Source: Streptomyces pseudovenezuelae
GTDB lineage: Bacteria; Actinomycetota; Actinomycetes; Streptomycetales; Streptomycetaceae
Length of the DNA stretch: 64,000 bases
Direction of reading: 5' to 3'
Assembly: GCF_001513955.1 (NCBI RefSeq)
Contig: NZ_KQ948145.1
Location: forward strand, 400,212-464,211
The translations under genes were made by a program, and so were the position numbers. Each line of letters opens with the position of its first letter. Position 1 is the stretch's first letter. The notes beneath the pieces are model-generated. The model made no database searches. It saw only the letters and a list, made by a program, of their open reading frames with translations, and was not told the DNA's origin. Of the stretch, positions 34,956 to 43,085 are shown piece after piece.

Positions 34956-35713
34956 ACGGATTCCTTGGCTGTAGTTCTGCCCGAGTACTCGCCGCTGATG
35001 GCATCGGCGGTACGGCGGACCAGTGGGAGGAGGGCGAGGAGTTCCTCGGTGGTGACGACGACGTTGGGCGCGGAGACCGACATCGCGGCGACGACCCTGC
35101 CGTCGGCGCCGCGGACGGGGGCCGCGACGCAGTTGATGGACTCCTCGTGGCCACCGAGGTCGGTGGCCCAGCCCTGTTCGCGCACCCGCTCCAACTCCTT
35201 CAGGAACGCGGGGGCGTTGGGTGTCGAACGGGCTGTGTACAGGGGGTATTCGAGGGTGTCCGCGAGGGCGCGCCGCTCGGCCTCGGGAAGATCGGCGAGC
35301 AGCAGTTTCGCGACCGCGGCGACGGTGATGGCCACCGGTTTGCCGATCCGCGAGTACATGCGCACGGGGTAGCGGCTCTCCACCTTGTCGATGTAGAGCA
35401 CCTCGTCCTCCTCGTACACGGCGAGGTGGACGGTGTGGCCGCACTGCTCGTTCAGCCGTACGAGGTGGGGGTGGGCGATCTCGCGGATGTCGAGGTTCTC
35501 CATCGCCTCCTGGGCGAGGGCGATGAGCCGGGCGCCGAGGCGGTAGCGCTGGTCGGACTGCCGGTAGACCATGCCGTGTTCGTGGAGGGTGCGCAGGAGT
35601 CGCAGCGCGGTGGACTTGTGGACGCCGAGGCGGTCGGCGACCTGCCCGAGGTCGGCGGGGCCCGCGGCGAGCAGCGGCAGGATGCTCAGTGCGCGGTCGA
35701 CGGTCTGGCTCAT
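34952..35713 (-). CDS. IclR family transcriptional regulator
   Basis: 253 residues from ATG 35713. N-terminal winged helix (LGQVADRLGVHKSTALRLLRTL), C-terminal effector domain (LDIREIAHPHLVRLNEQCGHTVHLAVYEE; VAAPVRGADGRVVAAMSVSAP). Coupled both ways by ATGA overlaps with the kinase and RidA genes. Probable repressor of this operon and of the divergent deaminase/deacylase genes through the palindrome at 36891-36909. Confidence 0.93.
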   Translation of the reverse strand: MSQTVDRALSILPLLAAGPADLGQVADRLGVHKSTALRLLRTLHEHGMVYRQSDQRYRLGARLIALAQEAMENLDIREIAHPHLVRLNEQCGHTVHLAVYEEDEVLYIDKVESRYPVRMYSRIGKPVAITVAAVAKLLLADLPEAERRALADTLEYPLYTARSTPNAPAFLKELERVREQGWATDLGGHEESINCVAAPVRGADGRVVAAMSVSAPNVVVTTEELLALLPLVRRTADAISGEYSGRTTAKESV

Positions 35714-36837
35714 GGGGTGCGTACCTCCTCCGGGGCCGGGTCGGCTTGCGTCCAGCCGGGGCCGAGTCGAAGTGTCCCCCACGTGTCGTCCGCGACCGCG
35801 GCGAGGCGGTCGGCGTGTGGGCGGGAGGGGGGCGCGGCCAGGTCACCGGGGACGGTGAGGGCGGCGGCGGCCCAGAGATGGCCGTGGCGGAGGCGGTCCC
35901 TCAGGGGGAGGTCGCGCAGGGTCGCCGACAGGAAGCCCGCGGCGAAGGCGTCGCCGGCTCCGGTGGTGGCCACGACGTCGACGGAGAGGGCGGGTACGAA
36001 GGTGCCCGCCGAGGGTGACCCGTCGACTGACGCCGCCCGGGACCCGCCCAGGGGCGCGGGGAACTGCGCGACCAGCTCACCACTGCTCGCCGCCGACACG
36101 AAAGCGGTAGCGCCCACCGCCCCCTGTTTCACCACCAGCACCCCCGGCTCGGGCAATACCGCACGAACAGCCGCCGGACCGCCCACAACCCCCCACGCCT
36201 CCTCCGCCTCGTCCTCCCCCACGAACACGATGTCCGCCTGCCGGGCCAGCTCCAGCAGCACCCGCGGACCGTCCGCGTCCCGCCACAACCCGGCCCGGTG
36301 GTTGACGTCGAAGGAGACAAGGGGCCGTTCCGCTCCGGAAGCCGTCAACTCCCGCACCAGCTCGAGACAGGTGTCCGACAGGGCCGCCGTGATCCCCGAA
36401 AGGTGCAGCACCCGCCCCGCCCGCACCGCCGCCAGGTCGACGTTCTCGACCGACATCGCCGAAGCCGCCGACCCCGCCCGGTAGTACGCCACTTCATGCG
36501 CGGCCGTGGCCCGGTCCCCCGCCGTACGGAAGTACACCCCCGTAGGACGCGAAGGATCACGACCGACCGAGGAGACATCGACGCCGTACCCTCCGACCGT
36601 CTCGACCAGGTGGTCCCCGAACCCGTCGGCCCCGACCCGGCTGACCCACCGCACCGCATGCCCGGCGGCAGCCAATCCGCACGCGACGTTCGACTCCGCG
36701 CCCCCGATCGCCCGGTCGAAGGACGGCACGTCGGCGAGCCGCCCCGGCCGGCTGGGCAGGAACGTGACCATGGACTCGCCGAGCGCGACGACGTCCACGG
36801 CGTCGGGGGCATGCACGATGGTCCTTGGCTCCTTCAT
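35710..36837 (-). CDS. PfkB family sugar kinase (KDG kinase-like) with repeat insertion
   Basis: 375 residues, ATG 36837. PfkB motif 1 is GGAESNVACGLAAAG; motif 2 is VVATTGAGDAFAAGFLSA with the catalytic Asp. Overall pattern is closest to 2-keto-3-deoxygluconate kinases (ALGESMVTFLP, YYRAGSAAS). Between FVSAASSG and TFVPALSV the protein carries an extra segment with LVAQFPAPLGG, encoded by an exact 22-base copy of the repeat found at 43659-43926. The insertion is in frame, just before the catalytic motif, where family members have only a short loop. Confidence 0.9.
   Translation of the reverse strand: MKEPRTIVHAPDAVDVVALGESMVTFLPSRPGRLADVPSFDRAIGGAESNVACGLAAAGHAVRWVSRVGADGFGDHLVETVGGYGVDVSSVGRDPSRPTGVYFRTAGDRATAAHEVAYYRAGSAASAMSVENVDLAAVRAGRVLHLSGITAALSDTCLELVRELTASGAERPLVSFDVNHRAGLWRDADGPRVLLELARQADIVFVGEDEAEEAWGVVGGPAAVRAVLPEPGVLVVKQGAVGATAFVSAASSGELVAQFPAPLGGSRAASVDGSPSAGTFVPALSVDVVATTGAGDAFAAGFLSATLRDLPLRDRLRHGHLWAAAALTVPGDLAAPPSRPHADRLAAVADDTWGTLRLGPGWTQADPAPEEVRTP
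36048..36069 (-). repeat. Streptomyces palindromic repeat core inside the kinase gene
   Basis: Exact 22-base match, in the opposite orientation, to the core of the repeats at 43659, 43730 and 43905. It is read in frame and adds QFPAPL to the kinase. Confidence 0.85.
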
Positions 36838-36890
36838 TGACCCGGCGTTGGCGTGGATGTTAGACAGCAGTCAGCGATATACGCAATGGA

Positions 36891-36909
36891 CGTTGCACGC
36901 ACTGCAACG
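36891..36909. promoter_or_regulatory. Probable IclR operator
   Basis: Perfect inverted repeat CGTTGCA (36891-36897), 5-base spacer, TGCAACG (36903-36909). It lies between the divergent kinase and deaminase genes, about 19 bases before the best deaminase start. A second weaker dyad (GCAA/TTGC) overlaps its left side. This is the natural site for the cluster's IclR protein. Confidence 0.6.
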
Positions 36910-36927
36910 GCCCTCAGGGAGGCCCTC

Positions 36928-38202
36928 TTGTCCGGTACCGAAGCGCTCGCCCGCCTCGCGGAGGACCGTGTCGACCACCGTTTCAAGGGCCTCCCCCCGG
37001 ACGCGGACGGCCTGACCGTCGCCGAGCTGACCGCCCAGCGCCGCAACCTCTTCACCGACGGCTTCACGACCCCCGTGCTGGCCCTCTCCGCCGAGCGCCT
37101 GGAGCACAACCTCGCGCTCATGGAGACGTACGCCGTCCGCCACGGCCTCGCCTTCGCGCCGCATGGCAAGACGACCATGGCCCCCCAGCTGTTCCAGCGC
37201 CAGATCGAGCGCGGCGCCTGGGGCATCACCCTGGCCGTCCCCCACCAGGTGCGGGTCGCGCGGGCGTTCGGCGTCCAGCGGGTCTTCCTCGCCAACGAAC
37301 TGGTGGACCCGGCGGCGCTGAAGTGGGTCGCCGGTGAGCTGGCGGCCGACCCCGGCTTCCGTTTCGTCTGCTACGTCGACTCCGTACGCGGGGTCGAGCT
37401 GATGGACGCGGCCCTGACCGGCACCCCCCGTCCCCTGGACGTCGTCGTCGAACTCGCCGCCGGTGAGGGCGCGCGCACCGGTGTCCGCACGGAGAAGGAG
37501 TGCGCGGCGGTCGCCGACGCGGTCGCGGCCACCGGGACGCTGCGGCTCGTCGGCGTCGCCGGGTACGAGGGCGAGGTTCCCGGGGCGGACCCGGAGCGGG
37601 TGCACGCCTGGCTGCGCCGACTCGTCGCCCTGGCCGTCGACTTCGACAAGGCCGGACGGTTCGCCGGGCGAGGGCTCGACGAGATCGTGGTCAGCGCCGG
37701 CGGCAGCGCCTGGTTCGACGCGGTCGCCGACGTCTTCGCCGATATCCCCGAACTCTCCCTCCCCGTTCTGAAGTTGCTCCGCTCCGGCGCCTACGTCTCG
37801 CACGACGACGGCCACTACCGCAAGGTGACCCCCTTCAACCGGATCCCCGAGGAGGGCGCCCTGGAGCCGGCGTTCCGGCTGTGGACGCAGATCGTCTCGC
37901 GCCCCTCCCCGGCCCAGGCCTTCGCCAACGCGGGCAAGCGGGACGCGGCCCACGACCTCGACCTCCCCTTCCCGCAGGTGGTCCGCCGCGGCGGTGTCGA
38001 GCGCCCGGCCACCGGCATCGAGGTGACCTCCCTCTCCGACCAGCACGCCTGGCTGGCCACGGCCCCCGAGGCCGATCTGGAGGTGGGCGACTGGCTGGGC
38101 CTCGGCCTCTCCCACCCGTGCACGTCCTTCGACAAGTGGCAGCTGATCCCGGTGGCGCAGGCCGACGGCACGGTCGTCGACTACATCCGCACGTTCTTCT
38201 GA
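36928..38202 (+). CDS. PLP fold-III amino acid deaminase / D-serine dehydratase-like
   Basis: 424 residues from TTG 36928, preceded by GGGAGG 5 bases away. ATG 36886 and ATG 36853 are in frame, but the extra codons are not GC3-rich, have no ribosome site, and would put the operator inside the gene. Alanine-racemase-like N-terminal barrel with PLP Lys in FAPHGKTTMAP (about residue 81), then a D-serine-dehydratase-like C-terminal domain (GDWLGLGLSHPCTSF with likely metal ligands His and Cys). The family includes D-serine/D-threonine deaminases and D-glucosaminate dehydratase-like enzymes. Confidence 0.88.
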   Translation: MSGTEALARLAEDRVDHRFKGLPPDADGLTVAELTAQRRNLFTDGFTTPVLALSAERLEHNLALMETYAVRHGLAFAPHGKTTMAPQLFQRQIERGAWGITLAVPHQVRVARAFGVQRVFLANELVDPAALKWVAGELAADPGFRFVCYVDSVRGVELMDAALTGTPRPLDVVVELAAGEGARTGVRTEKECAAVADAVAATGTLRLVGVAGYEGEVPGADPERVHAWLRRLVALAVDFDKAGRFAGRGLDEIVVSAGGSAWFDAVADVFADIPELSLPVLKLLRSGAYVSHDDGHYRKVTPFNRIPEEGALEPAFRLWTQIVSRPSPAQAFANAGKRDAAHDLDLPFPQVVRRGGVERPATGIEVTSLSDQHAWLATAPEADLEVGDWLGLGLSHPCTSFDKWQLIPVAQADGTVVDYIRTFF

Positions 38203-38222
38203 GACGCGAAGGGACCCCGGCG

Positions 38223-39833
38223 ATGGAAGAGCTCGTCATCAGGGACGCGGACGTCGTCGACGGCAGCGGCGACTTCTCGTACCGCGCCGACGTGGTCGTC
38301 GACGGCGGCCGGATCGTCTCGATCGTCAAGGAGGCCGCCGACGCCGGGTGCCAACGCCCCAAGGCCCGCCGGGAGCTGGACGCCGAGGGGCTCGTCCTCG
38401 CCCCCGGCTTCATCGACATGCACGCCCACAGCGACCTGGCCCTGCTGCGCGACCCCGACCACAGCGCCAAGGCCGCGCAGGGCGTCACGCTCGAAGTGCT
38501 GGGCCAGGACGGGCTGTCGTACGCCCCGGTCGACGACCGCACCCTGGAGGAGGTCCGCCGGGCCGTCGCCGGGTGGAACGGCTACGGCGACGACATCGAC
38601 TTCGACTGGCGGACGGTGGGCGAGTACCTGGATCGTCTCGACCGCGGGATCGCCGTCAACGCGGCCTATCTGATCCCCCAGGGCACGGTCCGCGCGCTCG
38701 TCGTCGGCTGGGAGGACCGCGAGGCGACTCCCCGGGAACTCGACCGCATGCGCGCGCTGGTGGCCGAGGGGATGGAACAGGGCGCACTCGGCATGTCATC
38801 GGGCCTGACCTACACCCCCGGCATGTACGCCAAGGACGCCGAACTGACCGAACTGTGCCGGGTGGTGGCCCGGTACGGCGGCTACTACTGCCCGCACCAC
38901 CGCTCGTACGGGGCGGGCGCGCTGGAGGCGTACGAGGAGATGGTCGCCCTGGCCCGGGAGGCCGGCTGCGCGCTCCATCTGGCCCACGCCACCATGAACT
39001 TCGCCGAGAACAGGGGCCGGGCACCCCAGCTGCTCGCCCTTCTGGACGAGGCGCTGGCCTCCGGCGCCGACATCAGCCTGGACACCTACCCCTACACGCC
39101 CGGCGCCACGACCCTCGCGGCCCTGCTGCCGAGCTGGGCGGGCGAGGGCGGCCCCGAGGCGGTCCTGAAGCGGCTGGCGGACGACGACACGGCCGAGCGG
39201 ATCCGGCACCACCTGGAGGTCGTCGGGGCGGACGGCTGCCACGGCGTGCCCGTCGAGTGGGAGACGATCGAGATCTCGGGCGTCGGCGACACGGCCCTCG
39301 CGGACTTCGTCGGCCGTACGGTCGCGGAGTCGGCCCGGCTGCGCGGCGAGAGCCCCTGGACGACGGCCCGCGGACTCCTGCTCGCCGACCGGCTGGCGCC
39401 GTCGATCCTCCAGCACGTCGGCCACGAGGGGAACGTCCGCACGATCATGCGGCACCGGGTGCACACCGGCGGCTCCGACGGCATCCTGCAGGGCGCCAAG
39501 CCGCATCCGCGGGCGTACGGCACCTTCCCGCGCTATCTCGGCACGTACGTAAGGGAGTTGGGCGTCCTGTCCCTGGAGGAGTGCGTCGCGCATCTCACCT
39601 CGCGCCCGGCGTCCCGGCTGCGGCTGCCGGACCGCGGTCTGGTCAAGGAGGGCTACCGGGCGGACCTGGTCCTCTTCGACCCGCGGACGGTGGCCCCGGG
39701 ATCGACGTTCGAGGACCCGCGCCGCTTGCCGACCGGCATCCCGCACGTCCTGGTCGACGGCAGGTTCGTGATCGAGGACGGGCTCCGCACGGACGTCCTG
39801 GCCGGCAGAGCGGTCCGTCACAGTCCCGTGTGA
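38223..39833 (+). CDS. N-acyl-D-amino-acid deacylase (amidohydrolase)
   Basis: 536 residues, 20 bases after the deaminase. Amidohydrolase fold with metal motif GFIDMHAHSD (H67, H69), HLAHATMN, a late GSDGIL Asp and an end like LVKEGYRADLVLFDP. D-aminoacylases usually carry a metal-ligand Cys in a GNCG motif after the barrel start; here the place reads LGQDGLS, so the metal site differs. Expected to remove the acyl group from an N-acyl-D-amino acid or amino-sugar acid, feeding the deaminase. Confidence 0.88.
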   Translation: MEELVIRDADVVDGSGDFSYRADVVVDGGRIVSIVKEAADAGCQRPKARRELDAEGLVLAPGFIDMHAHSDLALLRDPDHSAKAAQGVTLEVLGQDGLSYAPVDDRTLEEVRRAVAGWNGYGDDIDFDWRTVGEYLDRLDRGIAVNAAYLIPQGTVRALVVGWEDREATPRELDRMRALVAEGMEQGALGMSSGLTYTPGMYAKDAELTELCRVVARYGGYYCPHHRSYGAGALEAYEEMVALAREAGCALHLAHATMNFAENRGRAPQLLALLDEALASGADISLDTYPYTPGATTLAALLPSWAGEGGPEAVLKRLADDDTAERIRHHLEVVGADGCHGVPVEWETIEISGVGDTALADFVGRTVAESARLRGESPWTTARGLLLADRLAPSILQHVGHEGNVRTIMRHRVHTGGSDGILQGAKPHPRAYGTFPRYLGTYVRELGVLSLEECVAHLTSRPASRLRLPDRGLVKEGYRADLVLFDPRTVAPGSTFEDPRRLPTGIPHVLVDGRFVIEDGLRTDVLAGRAVRHSPV

Positions 39834-39837
39834 CGGA
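39814..39837 (+). terminator. Stem-loop overlapping the deacylase stop
   Basis: Perfect 9-bp stem TCCGTCACA (39814-39822) with TGTGACGGA (39829-39837), loop of 6, containing the TGA stop codon. Probable terminator between convergent genes; no T tract. Confidence 0.5.
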
Positions 39838-39863
39838 ACGACTCGTGCCTTGCTGTGCGGTCC

Positions 39864-40796
39864 TTACGGCTTGGGCAGGGTGCAGGTGCTCGCGTTCAGG
39901 TTGAGCTGGTTGCCGGTCGTGAAGCAGGCCGGGATGTTGTAGATCTCCTGGGCGTAGTTGATGCCCTCACGGACGGTGACGTTGCCGTTCGCGTCGACCT
40001 CGCACGGGTTGTTCTCCGTGCAGCGCTCGCCGTCCTCGTTGCCGGTGTTGTTGACGGCGACGACCTTGCCGGTGGCCTGGTCGATGACGGGCGAGCCCGA
40101 GGTGCCGCCGATGGTCTGGCAGGCGGAGGTGTAACGGACCGAGTCCTTCCAGGTCCAGTCGCCCTCCTTCAGGCGGTACGCGAACCCGTCGATGTTGCAG
40201 CTGTAGAGCCGCTTCCAGTAGCCGGAGGCCACCGTGATGGCGGTCCCGGCGGTCGGGTGGGTGTCCTGCACGGTGAGCGCGGAGATGCCGTACGAGCTCT
40301 TGATCGACGCGTACGTGCTGGTGAGCTGGTAGATCGACACGTCCGTGTCGGTCATCGTCCCGTAGGCGAGCTTGCTGGCGCGCAGGGTCGCGACCCGGGT
40401 GCCGGAGGAGTTCAGCAGCCCGAAGGTGCGGCTGGACGCCTGGTTGGTGAGCACCTCGCCCGGCTCGGGGAAGCCGGTGGTGAGGCAGTGCCCGTTGCTG
40501 AGCACCAGCGCCGGGTCGGTGTCCGCCGAGTTCGGGAACCGGATGACCGAGCCGGAGCAGTTGCTGAGCGAGACGGTCCCGGCGAGGGTCACGGCCTTGA
40601 GCTGGGGTGACGGTGACGTGACCTGGGACAGGGCCGCACCGGCGGACGTGACCACGTCGTGGACCACGGAGACGGGGGTGTCCGTGTCGACGCTCTTGCC
40701 GACGCCGGAGGCGGTCGGCTCGGCGGCGACCGCGGGTGCCGCGCCTATCCCGGCCAGGGCCAGAGCGCTGAGCGCGGCGACGAGAGGCTTTCTCAT
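39864..40796 (-). CDS. Secreted trypsin-like serine protease
   Basis: 310 residues from ATG 40796. Signal peptide 1-25 (ending APAVA). Catalytic triad candidates are H103 (LSNGHCL), D152 (MTDTDVSIY) and S233 (GGTSGSP). Four Cys beyond the active site suggest disulfides. Chymotrypsin-fold, similar to trypsin-like peptidases in Streptomyces secretomes. Monocistronic; the leader before it (40797-40860) is AT-richer. Confidence 0.9.
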   Translation of the reverse strand: MRKPLVAALSALALAGIGAAPAVAAEPTASGVGKSVDTDTPVSVVHDVVTSAGAALSQVTSPSPQLKAVTLAGTVSLSNCSGSVIRFPNSADTDPALVLSNGHCLTTGFPEPGEVLTNQASSRTFGLLNSSGTRVATLRASKLAYGTMTDTDVSIYQLTSTYASIKSSYGISALTVQDTHPTAGTAITVASGYWKRLYSCNIDGFAYRLKEGDWTWKDSVRYTSACQTIGGTSGSPVIDQATGKVVAVNNTGNEDGERCTENNPCEVDANGNVTVREGINYAQEIYNIPACFTTGNQLNLNASTCTLPKP

Positions 40797-40998
40797 GTGG
40801 GGGTCCCCTCTTGCGACTTGGGCGGCCGGAAATCTTCCGGCCGCCCGTGAGTTTGTCATGAACATTGTGAAGAAGGGTGGTCACTTGGGCAAGAAGCTGT
40901 GCCGAGCCCGCGCCTCTCGGCGGGCGACACCTCCACATCCGGGACAGCACGAACCCCCCGCCGCCCGTCCTGCGAGATCAACTTACCCATTCCCACGG

Positions 40999-41658
40999 CT
41001 ACTTGGGCTTCTTCGTGACGCCCTGTCCGCGCCCCTTCCCGTCGGAGTTGCCCGGGCCGTCGGCGCCGGCCGCGGCGGAGCTCGCCGCGGCGGAGGGCGA
41101 GGCGCCGGAGGAGGCCCCGGCCGACGGACTCCCGCTCGTCCGCGGGCCCCCGGACGCGTCCGGGGAGGGGCTCGTGCCCGGCGCGTCGGCACCGGTCGCC
41201 GGTCCACCGGAGGCCGTCGCGCCCGGAGCCGCCGGGCGGGTGGCGGAGGCCGGGTCCGTGCCGGCGCCGGTCTCCGCGGAGGCCGAGGTGGCCTCGCTCG
41301 CCGGGTTCTGCCCGGACTCGGAGGAGCCCGACAGGGACAGCCCCGCGATCAGCGCGGCCGCTCCCACGGCTCCGAGGGCACCGACGGCCACGAGCACCCG
41401 GCGCGAACGCCGACCGCTCCCGCCGCGCGCGGCCCGCCGCCGGGCGGCCCGGCCGACGGAATCCGGCCCGCTCGGCTCCCGGTCGCCGGACTCCGCTCCC
41501 GCGGGTCCGACGCGGGGGAGCTCGGCCGTCGCGTCGTACGCGGTCTGCCAGCCGTGCGCGGCCGCGGGGTCCGGGTACTCCTCGTACGCCGGGGCCGCGG
41601 TGGGCTGCGGCTGGTAGACGTTCGGCGCCCCGGACTCGTATTCGACTGGCCTCGACAT
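40999..41658 (-). CDS. Single-pass membrane protein with Ser/Ala/Pro-rich exterior tail
   Basis: 219 residues from ATG 41658. Acidic, Tyr/Pro-rich cytosolic N-terminus, basic stretch (RAARRRAARGGSGRRSRR), one membrane helix (about 86-108), then an exported low-complexity tail of Ser, Ala, Gly and Pro ending in KGRGQGVTKKPK. No recognised domain. A consensus -10 TAGAAT lies 8 bases before the ATG and there is no ribosome site, so leaderless translation is likely. Confidence 0.75.
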   Translation of the reverse strand: MSRPVEYESGAPNVYQPQPTAAPAYEEYPDPAAAHGWQTAYDATAELPRVGPAGAESGDREPSGPDSVGRAARRRAARGGSGRRSRRVLVAVGALGAVGAAALIAGLSLSGSSESGQNPASEATSASAETGAGTDPASATRPAAPGATASGGPATGADAPGTSPSPDASGGPRTSGSPSAGASSGASPSAAASSAAAGADGPGNSDGKGRGQGVTKKPK

Positions 41659-41666
41659 GGCGACGG

Positions 41667-41672
41667 ATTCTA
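41667..41672 (-). promoter_or_regulatory. -10 box of the 41 kb membrane protein gene
   Basis: TAGAAT on the minus strand, 8 bases before ATG 41658. The distance puts the transcript start at or next to the start codon. No clear -35. Confidence 0.5.
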
Positions 41673-41771
41673 GGGACGGATGAGGCGGCTGGGACAGCTA
41701 CCGGCGATAACAGCCCAAACCGACGCGTCTCACGTGGCGGAAAACACGACCCGTGAGGCGTTACCGGGCCG

Positions 41772-41777
41772 TAAGCT
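41772..41777 (+). promoter_or_regulatory. -10 box of the aminotransferase gene
   Basis: TAAGCT (matches TANNNT) 7 bases before ATG 41785 and no Shine-Dalgarno sequence between, again pointing to a leaderless mRNA. Confidence 0.5.
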
Positions 41778-41784
41778 CCCAGAC

Positions 41785-42996
41785 ATGCAGGTGATCCAGT
41801 CGACCAAGCTCGCCAACGTCTGTTACGAGATCCGGGGTCCGGTTCTCGAGGAGGCGATGCGCCTGGAAGCGGCCGGGCACCGCATCCTCAAGCTGAACAC
41901 GGGCAACCCCGCCGCCTTCGGGTTCGAGGCACCGCCGGAGATCCTGGAGGACGTCCTCCGCAACGTCTCCACGGCCCACGGGTACGGCGACGCCAAGGGC
42001 CTGCTCGCCGCGCGCCGGGCCGTCGTCATGCACAACCAGACCCTCGGCATCGAGACCGACGTCGAGCACGTCTTCATCGGCAACGGCGTCTCCGAGCTGA
42101 TCGTGATGGCGATGCAGGGCCTGCTCGACGACGGCGACGAGGTCCTCGTACCGGCCCCGGACTACCCGCTGTGGACGGCCGCGGTCTCCCTCTCCGGCGG
42201 TACGGCCGTGCACTACCGCTGCGACGAGCAGGCGGACTGGATGCCCGACCTCGCGGACGTGGAGCGGAAGGTCACCGACCGCACCAAGGCGATCGTCATC
42301 ATCAACCCCAACAACCCCACGGGCGCGGTCTACGACGAGACCATGATCAAGGGGCTGACCGACATCGCCCGCCGGCACAACCTGCTGGTCTGCTCGGACG
42401 AGATCTACGACAAGATCCTCTACGACGGCGCCACGCACACCCCGACCGCGGCGGTCGCCCCCGACCTGCTGACCCTCACCTTCAACGGCATGTCCAAGGC
42501 GTACCGGGTGGCGGGCTACCGGGTGGGCTGGATGTCGATCTCCGGCCCGCGCGCACACGCCGACTCCTACATCGAGGGCCTGACCGTTCTGGCCAACATG
42601 CGCCTGTGCGCGAACATGCCGGGACAGCACGGAGTGGTCGCCGCACTCAGCGGACGGCAGTCGATCACCGACCTGGTGCTGCCGGGCGGCCGGCTCGTCG
42701 AGCAGCGTGACGTGGCGTACGAGCTGCTGACCCGGATCCCCGGCGTGAGCTGTGTGAAGCCGAAGGGGGCGCTGTACCTCTTCCCCCGACTCGACCCCAA
42801 GGTCTTCAAGATCAAGGACGACCGGCGGATGGTCCTGGACCTGCTGCGCCAGGAGAAGATCATGGTCGTCCAGGGCTCCGGTTTCAACTGGCCCGAGCCC
42901 GATCACTTCCGGGTGGTGACCCTGCCGACGGTCGGCGACCTGCGGGACGCGGTGGGGCGGATCGGGAACTTCCTGGACGGGTACAGCCAGCCGTAA
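41785..42996 (+). CDS. PLP-dependent aminotransferase (AlaA/AspC type)
   Basis: 403 residues from ATG 41785. Fold-type I class I/II aminotransferase: LNTGNPAAFGFEAP at the N-terminus, INPNNPTGAVY, SDEIYDKILYDG, PLP Lys K238 in NGMSKAYRVAG(Y)R and the C-terminal carboxylate-binding Arg in DHFRVVTLP. Best fit is the alanine transaminase AlaA group, which makes alanine from pyruvate and glutamate; aspartate activity is possible. Divergent from the membrane protein gene with 126 bases between starts. Confidence 0.92.
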   Translation: MQVIQSTKLANVCYEIRGPVLEEAMRLEAAGHRILKLNTGNPAAFGFEAPPEILEDVLRNVSTAHGYGDAKGLLAARRAVVMHNQTLGIETDVEHVFIGNGVSELIVMAMQGLLDDGDEVLVPAPDYPLWTAAVSLSGGTAVHYRCDEQADWMPDLADVERKVTDRTKAIVIINPNNPTGAVYDETMIKGLTDIARRHNLLVCSDEIYDKILYDGATHTPTAAVAPDLLTLTFNGMSKAYRVAGYRVGWMSISGPRAHADSYIEGLTVLANMRLCANMPGQHGVVAALSGRQSITDLVLPGGRLVEQRDVAYELLTRIPGVSCVKPKGALYLFPRLDPKVFKIKDDRRMVLDLLRQEKIMVVQGSGFNWPEPDHFRVVTLPTVGDLRDAVGRIGNFLDGYSQP

Positions 42997-43033
42997 ACCT
43001 CGTCGGCACCGGATCTTTTTCGCTCCCTCAACT

Positions 43034-43056
43034 TTAGACGGAATCTAAGCTAGGAT
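43034..43056 (+). promoter_or_regulatory. Promoter with inverted repeat upstream of 43086 gene
   Basis: TTAGA (43034-43038) and TCTAA (43044-43048) form a dyad just before a -10 TAGGAT (43051-43056). The gene follows with an AGGAGG ribosome site. The dyad covers the spacer, a usual repressor position. Confidence 0.5.
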
Positions 43057-43085
43057 GGTTTCCTGACTGCACAGGAGGCCATCCC

